Source: Pseudomonas sp. QTF5 (GTDB lineage Bacteria; Pseudomonadota; Gammaproteobacteria; Pseudomonadales; Pseudomonadaceae). Taken from it: a DNA stretch of 64,000 bases. How positions within the stretch are numbered: position 1 is the first letter of the stretch; each line of letters starts with the position of its first letter. Positions 59,231-64,000 of the stretch are shown in pieces. The stretch lies in assembly GCF_000512695.2 (NCBI RefSeq), contig NZ_AZRW02000016.1:54962-118961 (forward strand). Direction: 5' to 3'. Below the pieces are notes generated by a model. That model was not told the origin of the DNA and searched no databases. It saw only the letters and a program-made list of their open reading frames with translations. The position numbers and the translations under genes are program-made.

Positions 59231-60031
59231 ATGCCTACGCATTCCAGTAAAACGATCCTACTTGCAACCGACCAGCAAAACTCTGTGTTGAACGCCCTTG
59301 AGGCGAGCCGTCCTCATCCCATCGCCTACACACCCTATGGCCATCGCCCCCACCAGAGTGGCTTGCTCAGTCTGCTGGGTTTCAACGGCGAACTGCCGGA
59401 TCCGGTGACCGGGCATTATCATTTGGGGAATGGGTATCGGCAGTTCAATCCGGTGTTGATGCGGTTTAACAGTCCGGATAGTTGGAGTCCGTTTGGGGAG
59501 GGTGGGTTGAATGCTTATGCGTATTGCGCGGGTGACCCGGCAAACAGGTCAGACCCCAGTGGACATGTTGGCTGGTTGAAAAAGTTTCTAATCGCACGTG
59601 GATGGATGAAACGTCCCACTTTGAAACCAACCACAGCGAATAGGAACGCGCCACTTACGCAACCCGCTCAGATAAATACCCGAGAAAATCTCAATTCACT
59701 CATTCCAGAGGATGGAAGGCCCAATAAAATTCTTGAGATACAAAATCACCTGGAGCAGGCTCGCCAGGATCATGCTTTCAACCTTGAGCACTATCCCAAC
59801 ACCACTACTTACAGAAGCCAGTCACACATTAAAATCGAAAACAATTACCTCCCATCCAGAAAAGCATACTCCAGGCTCGCCATAGAACATCACAATAAAA
59901 TTGACGCGCCCCTCCCTTCCGAACGCATCTCAAAAATAGCCTTCGCAGACTCCCCGGTGATACATGAATTCGAGCCTCTGGTAGAGATGCCTGACGGGGG
60001 ATGGAAAAAAGTCGCGGACATAAGGAAGTAA
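59231..60031 (+). CDS. Orphan RHS-core protein with unknown C-terminal tip
   Basis: A 266-residue protein: short lead (MPTHSSKTILLATDQQNSVL), RHS-repeat-associated core (about 33-112; YTPYGHRPHQSGLLSLLGFNGE, RFNSPDSWSPFGEGGLNAYAY) ending in the classic SDPSGH, then an unrelated tip (about 113-266) rich in N, H and K. No signal peptide, no YD-repeat shell and no T6SS adaptor. Tip DNA is clearly AT-richer than the core. Likely a toxin-like polymorphic tip (inference). No ORF follows on the same strand. Confidence 0.75.
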   Translation: MPTHSSKTILLATDQQNSVLNALEASRPHPIAYTPYGHRPHQSGLLSLLGFNGELPDPVTGHYHLGNGYRQFNPVLMRFNSPDSWSPFGEGGLNAYAYCAGDPANRSDPSGHVGWLKKFLIARGWMKRPTLKPTTANRNAPLTQPAQINTRENLNSLIPEDGRPNKILEIQNHLEQARQDHAFNLEHYPNTTTYRSQSHIKIENNYLPSRKAYSRLAIEHHNKIDAPLPSERISKIAFADSPVIHEFEPLVEMPDGGWKKVADIRK

Positions 60032-60088
60032 CAGCAGTTAACTCACTTGGGAACACTGCTGCTTCAATCTCTGGGAGGCTGTATCTAA

Positions 60089-60595
60089 TTAACAATCCGG
60101 CTTATCCGCCGTAAACCTTCTCGCCGGGTTCACCGCCGCCCCAAACTCACGCAACGCCTTCGCGCCGATCAGCAGTGGATAATTAAAGCTACTGCGATCT
60201 GTGAGGTTCACCTCAACCGTGCGCTTGACGTTGCCCAAACACAGTTCCAGATCAACCACCGGACGCTTGGAGGGTGCGGCCGTTTCGCTGTCATCCTCAT
60301 CTTCTTCAGAGCGGGTCTTGATCTTGCTGATCCGCGCGACCTTGTGTTCGTAGACCTTGTTACTTGCATCTTTGGTGGCGAGACGGAAACGCACCCATTC
60401 ATCACCATCACGGGTGAAGGTTTCGATGTCCTTGGCCGACAGCGATGCGGTCAGAGCCCCGGTGTCCATTTTCGCCTTGAGGACTTCGCCGCCGATTTCC
60501 GGCAGCGCGATGTATTCGTAACGCCCGTACAGGGTCGGCTCGGCGGCCAGGACCGGCAGGGCCACGAGGGAAAGCAGTGCAAGGAGAGATTTCAC
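60089..60595 (-). CDS. Retropepsin-like aspartic peptidase (ATP-dependent zinc protease family)
   Basis: A 168-residue protein with a signal peptide (about 1-18, ALPVLAAEP) and the aspartic protease motif MDTGALTASL near residue 42 of the RimB/retropepsin-like family, historically called ATP-dependent zinc proteases. An acidic insert (SEEDEDDSE) lies mid-protein. The GTG start at 60595 has AAGGAA 9 bases upstream; the longer frame continues into a REP. Periplasmic; substrate unknown. Confidence 0.85.
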   Translation of the reverse strand: MKSLLALLSLVALPVLAAEPTLYGRYEYIALPEIGGEVLKAKMDTGALTASLSAKDIETFTRDGDEWVRFRLATKDASNKVYEHKVARISKIKTRSEEDEDDSETAAPSKRPVVDLELCLGNVKRTVEVNLTDRSSFNYPLLIGAKALREFGAAVNPARRFTADKPDC

Positions 60596-60667
60596 GTATG
60601 GGGCTTCCTTGAAGAGTGGGCAGCGGGATTTTAGACAGCGGCCTTTGAATTCGTTCGTCTTGAGATC

Positions 60668-60734
60668 GCGTCGCGGACAAGCCCGCTCCCACAAGTTCTG
60701 CACAAATCCTATAGGAGCGGGCTTGCCCGCGAAG
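60668..60734. repeat. REP pair upstream of the retropepsin-like gene
   Basis: GCGTCGCGGACAAGCCCGCTCCCAC and GGAGCGGGCTTGCCCGCGAA arms, about 20 bases apart; the left arm is diverged. Confidence 0.75.
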
Positions 60735-60877
60735 AGGCCAGAACAAACACCACATAACCTCAGCGGCCTCTTCACTCAAGCATATCGAGGCAAACGTGAA
60801 ACATTCGTCACCACCGATTTGGCCTGCCGTGCGAAGCTGCTTATCATGGCGCGCCCACACGCTTTCAAGAGTTGCTT

Positions 60878-61762
60878 ATGCGCCGCCTGCTCACCGGCTG
60901 TTTCGTTACCCTGCTGCTGTTGCTCAACACCCTGGTCCTGTTCGGGCCTTTGATGGTGTTCGCATTGCTCAAACTGCTTCTGCCCGGGCGCTATCGCGAT
61001 GACGCCTCGGAAGCAGTGATGTGGATCGCCGAAACCTGGGCCGAAATTGACAAGCTGATCTTCCGTCTATGCATCCCCACGCAATGGGACATTCGCGGCG
61101 GCGATGATCTGCGCGGCGACACCTCGTACCTGGTGATCGGCAACCATCAGTCCTGGGTCGATATCCCGGCGCTGATCCAGACGCTTAACCGACGCACACC
61201 GTTCTTCAAGTTTTTCCTCAAGAAAGAACTGATCTGGGTGCCGTTCCTGGGCCTGGCCTGGTGGGCGTTGGACTATCCGTTCATGAAGCGCTACACCAAG
61301 GCGTTTCTGGCAAAGAACCCGGAGCTGGCCGGCAAGGACCTGGAGATCACCAAACAAGCCTGCGAACTGTACAAGCGTCAGCCAGTGACGGTGGTCAATT
61401 ATCTGGAAGGCACTCGATACACCACAACGAAAAGCGCCCAGCAGCAGTCACCCTTCACCCACCTGCTCAAGCCCAAGGCGGGTGGCGTGGCTTTCGTGCT
61501 GGCAGCGATGGGCGAACAGCTGGACGCCGTTCTCGATGTGACAGTGGTGTATCCACAGCAGAAGATTCCGGGGTTCTGGGATCTGATCAGCGGCAACGTG
61601 CCCAGGGTGATCATCGACATCCAGACCCGCGAACTGGACCCGGCGCTGTGGCAAGGCGATTACGAAAACGATCCGGCGTTCCGCGAAACGGTCCAGAACT
61701 GGGTCAACCAGCTCTGGATCGAAAAGGACCAGCGCATCAAGACATTGCGCGCCGAGGGCTGA
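60878..61762 (+). CDS. PlsC-like lysophospholipid acyltransferase
   Basis: A 294-residue membrane acyltransferase: N-terminal helix (LTGCFVTLLLLLNTLVLFGPLMVFALL), catalytic NHQSWVD (NHx4D) near residue 90, and NYLEGTRYT as the substrate-binding EGTR motif. Closest to the YihG group of 1-acylglycerophosphate acyltransferases. The ATG at 60878 has AAGAG 6 bases upstream. Confidence 0.9.
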   Translation: MRRLLTGCFVTLLLLLNTLVLFGPLMVFALLKLLLPGRYRDDASEAVMWIAETWAEIDKLIFRLCIPTQWDIRGGDDLRGDTSYLVIGNHQSWVDIPALIQTLNRRTPFFKFFLKKELIWVPFLGLAWWALDYPFMKRYTKAFLAKNPELAGKDLEITKQACELYKRQPVTVVNYLEGTRYTTTKSAQQQSPFTHLLKPKAGGVAFVLAAMGEQLDAVLDVTVVYPQQKIPGFWDLISGNVPRVIIDIQTRELDPALWQGDYENDPAFRETVQNWVNQLWIEKDQRIKTLRAEG

Positions 61763-61763
61763 C

Positions 61764-62360
61764 TCAGCTACCGGTGCCGGCGCCCCAGATCCCGCCAAGG
61801 TTTTGCAGCAGCGAACCGGCGACGCCTTGCTGACCGAGGTATTGCAGAATCACCGGGGCAAACAGGCCGATCATGCCACTGTCCATGCCCAGCGCACTGA
61901 AGGCGTTGTTCAGGTCGTTGGTGTCCTTGACGTTACCCAGCAAGCCATCGAGCAAAGCATTCTTGTCCGATCCCGCACCGAGCAGCCCACCCAATCCGTT
62001 CAAGCCACCGATGGCGCTGTTACCGGCAATCTGACTGAGGCCCGGCACGTTTTTACTCAGCTCGGAAAAGTCTTCGCCGCTGAGTTGGTTCCTGGCCAAC
62101 CCCAACATCGCACCGGCACCACCCACGGCCTGCTCCGGCGTGACGTTAAGCTGCGAGCCCAGGGTATTGAGCAAACCGGCAGCCTTGGGTGCCGCCGCCA
62201 CGGCGCCATCGCCCTCGTCCCCCTCGTTGCCCTGCATCGCCGCAACCGCATTGGCCGCATCGCTGAGGCTGAACTGTGCAAAGGCCGGGCTGGTGGCCAG
62301 CGTTGTAAACGAAGCGACAGCCATGAGCGATGCCAGTGCAAAACCGCGTGAAACGTTCAT
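61764..62360 (-). CDS. DUF2780 family secreted protein
   Basis: A 198-residue protein with a signal peptide (about 1-29, ending SPAFA-QFS), then an alanine/glycine-rich helical domain with NVTPEQAVGGAGAMLGLARNQLS typical of DUF2780 (VcgC/VcgE-like). AGAGGA 7 bases upstream supports the ATG at 62360. Convergent with the acyltransferase with one base between them. Function unknown. Confidence 0.83.
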   Translation of the reverse strand: MNVSRGFALASLMAVASFTTLATSPAFAQFSLSDAANAVAAMQGNEGDEGDGAVAAAPKAAGLLNTLGSQLNVTPEQAVGGAGAMLGLARNQLSGEDFSELSKNVPGLSQIAGNSAIGGLNGLGGLLGAGSDKNALLDGLLGNVKDTNDLNNAFSALGMDSGMIGLFAPVILQYLGQQGVAGSLLQNLGGIWGAGTGS

Positions 62361-62555
62361 CCAGACATCCTCTTGCGACATGAAAACCACCCGGTAAGAG
62401 GCGGTAAAACTGCCGATTTGACCCAACATCCACCGGCATGTTCCTCGGCTGCGCAGGCATTTTTATCTGGATCCCACCGTCATGAGACGAGCCTTTGTTG
62501 CGAAGGACTTGCTCCCTCGCCAATGGATCGCTCGGCCGCGAGATTGCGACCCTAT

Positions 62556-62573
62556 CAGTTCTGCTAGTAGGCA
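62556..62573 (+). promoter_or_regulatory. Shared element upstream of RHS gene 2
   Basis: CAGTTCTGCTAGTAGGCA, the partner of the element at 59152-59169; 62 bases lie between it and the start codon. Confidence 0.45.
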
Positions 62574-62635
62574 GCGCTCAGGGAATCCGCCACAGTGAAA
62601 CCCTGAATCGATGGCCCATTCAGGGGACTCAGACC

Positions 62636-63757
62636 ATGCAGCCCAATCGCGAAACCCTGCTCTGCCGCTACCACTACGATCCACTGGATCGACTGGCCGC
62701 GAGCACACCCACAACGCGAGGCAATCTCCAGCGCTTCTACCAGAAAGATCGGCTGGCCACCGAAATCTTCGGCGCGATGCAGCGCTCAATCATGCAGCAC
62801 GATGATCAACTGCTGGCTCAGCACCAGCGCCAGAGCGGCACCGTGGAAACCTGTCTGCTCGCCACTGATCAACAGCGCTCGGTGTTGAACGGGCTCGCTG
62901 CGAATCACCCCTATCCTTTGACCTACACACCTTACGGCCATCGTCCACCGGAGAGCGGCTTGCTCAGCCTGATCGGCTTCAACGGCGAACAACCGGACCC
63001 GGTGACCGAGCATTATTTGCTGGGGAATGGTTATCGGGCGTTTAACCCGGTGTTGATGCGGTTTAACAGCCCGGACAGTTGGAGTCCGTTTGGGAAGGGT
63101 GGACTGAATGCGTATGCGTATTGCGAGGGAGAGCCCATTAGCCGAAGCGATTCGACAGGAAGGAGTTGGGGGTTGATCAAGGCCAACTTGAAACTGATTG
63201 GAGGTATGGACCGAAGATCCCAACCAGGATTATCGACCGCGGCTCATCACAATCCCAAAAGCGGGCTAATGACAAATATTCGCAGGATTGGTAAAGAAGC
63301 ATTTTCTTTCGAAGATATTCACAAGGGTAAGCGACGTCTGAATTTTTCCGCACACGGTGAAGAGACCGCGATTGACACAGCGTCCAGGATAGGTGTTAAC
63401 GGAGAAGTATGGAACGCCGAACAGCTTTACCTGGACTCCATAAAACGAGGCATAGACTTCAACCAAATCGACAATATTCGGGTTCTTGCATGCTTCTCTG
63501 GACATGGAGGAAGCAGCTCCTTTGCTGCAACGTTTTCAAAACTAAGCAAAACACCAACCAAAGGCTATATAGGCGAAATTACCGCCCACCCTCGACCAGA
63601 GACAATGGAAAAACTTTTCAGCGCTGTTAAAACTCAATTCCCACTAGAGCCTTACGAGTTTGTCAATAAATTCCATCAGCAAGCACACTCGATTCGAAAA
63701 ACACCGAAAAATCTACTCACACCCCACAATTTTAGATCAATCAGGTTCACGCCCTAG
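62636..63757 (+). CDS. Orphan RHS-core protein with putative clan CD cysteine peptidase tip
   Basis: A 373-residue protein. Residues 1-90 hold one YD-like repeat (RYHYDPLDRL) and linker, 95-175 the RHS core nearly identical to RHS gene 1, but the usual DPxG end is changed to SDSTGR. The tip (about 185-373) has hydrophobic-HG (LNFSAHGEE, H240) and hydrophobic-AC (IRVLACFSGHGG, C286), the dyad layout of clan CD peptidases. AGGGG precedes the ATG. No signal peptide. AT-rich tip suggests recent acquisition. Confidence 0.75.
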   Translation: MQPNRETLLCRYHYDPLDRLAASTPTTRGNLQRFYQKDRLATEIFGAMQRSIMQHDDQLLAQHQRQSGTVETCLLATDQQRSVLNGLAANHPYPLTYTPYGHRPPESGLLSLIGFNGEQPDPVTEHYLLGNGYRAFNPVLMRFNSPDSWSPFGKGGLNAYAYCEGEPISRSDSTGRSWGLIKANLKLIGGMDRRSQPGLSTAAHHNPKSGLMTNIRRIGKEAFSFEDIHKGKRRLNFSAHGEETAIDTASRIGVNGEVWNAEQLYLDSIKRGIDFNQIDNIRVLACFSGHGGSSSFAATFSKLSKTPTKGYIGEITAHPRPETMEKLFSAVKTQFPLEPYEFVNKFHQQAHSIRKTPKNLLTPHNFRSIRFTP

Positions 63758-63906
63758 TGATCACCCCCATTTTCGTAGTTGCATCCACTGCACCCGGATC
63801 CTCGGAACGTGTATTGGAAAGTCAACCGCCCATCTGAAACACCTGGCTTGATAACACAACCTGTAACTTCTGACAGTAGACGAAACAGCATCCGAGACTT
63901 AAAACT

Positions 63907-64000
63907 TTAGCGGCCACCCAAAACAAAACGGATATTTTCCCCCGGTGTCAGGATAGTTGTCGCCTCTCCGATTTTTCCTGAAAAAGCATATCGGGGGCGG
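63907..64000 (-). CDS. C-terminal end of an unidentified gene, runs off the window
   Basis: Thirty-one open codons from the window edge to a TAA, ending GEATTILTPGENIRFVLGGR. Regular protein-like composition and the hydrophobic-proline-glycine pattern of many enzyme tails, but too short to place. It is convergent with RHS gene 2. Could be chance. Confidence 0.3.
   Translation of the reverse strand, partial: RPRYAFSGKIGEATTILTPGENIRFVLGGR

Overview
The window is chromosomal DNA of a fluorescent Pseudomonas, most likely of the P. fluorescens group. Evidence: gene order follows the Pseudomonas core backbone (dnaG-rpoD-rmcA, davBA-pqq, acyl-CoA dehydrogenases-bio, modE-srkA-rarD, glcB, fiu-type iron locus, creBCD), DavB/DavA/PqqA match Pseudomonas proteins as I know them, GC is high, and intergenic gaps are full of paired REP palindromes of the GTGGGAGCGGGCTTGCTCGCGAA type. 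I see no IS element, prophage, CRISPR array or rRNA. All family and synteny statements come from recall, not from searches.

Layout. 1-8050: replication and transcription core (dnaG, rpoD), a periplasm-sensing PAS/GGDEF/EAL protein (RmcA-like) and a CAU tRNA, probably tRNA-Ile2. 8090-12040: a stand-alone M41/FtsH-like peptidase divergent from an Lrp/AsnC regulator, then the lysine-to-5-aminovalerate genes davB-davA. 12078-22680: PQQ locus (pqqF, pqqA, terminator, pqqBCDE), a translationally overlapping S9 peptidase, a YqaE membrane peptide, a class-III aminotransferase and a divergent LysR regulator. 22886-30270: three paralogous FadE-type acyl-CoA dehydrogenases with a membrane diguanylate cyclase between them; the last has tandem PsrA-like boxes, and the cyclase a perfect CRP/Vfr-type site. 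30454-35534: a flagellar-rod-like small protein and the biotin operon bioBFHCD. 35625-42266: ComF-like PRTase, ModE, a Tat-exported PhoX-family protein, SrkA kinase, RarD, and a GcvR-like ACT protein; the gap after rarD has a cluster of DnaA-box sequences. 42813-48509: glcB with a long possibly structured leader, a response regulator, and a cNMP/CBS/DUF294 protein coupled to a DnaQ-like exonuclease. 48785-54342: Fur-boxed ECF sigma / anti-sigma / TonB receptor with PepSY and mini membrane proteins. 54509-59052: a GST and creD, creC, creB.

The accessory part is 59150-64000. Two small orphan RHS-core genes with unrelated AT-richer C-terminal tips flank three core genes (retropepsin-like peptidase, PlsC-like acyltransferase, DUF2780). 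Both RHS genes share a near-identical 18-bp upstream element at the same distance from the start codon. The second tip carries an HG...AC pattern like clan CD cysteine peptidases. Neither has an obvious immunity gene immediately downstream. A further open frame on the minus strand runs off the window end.
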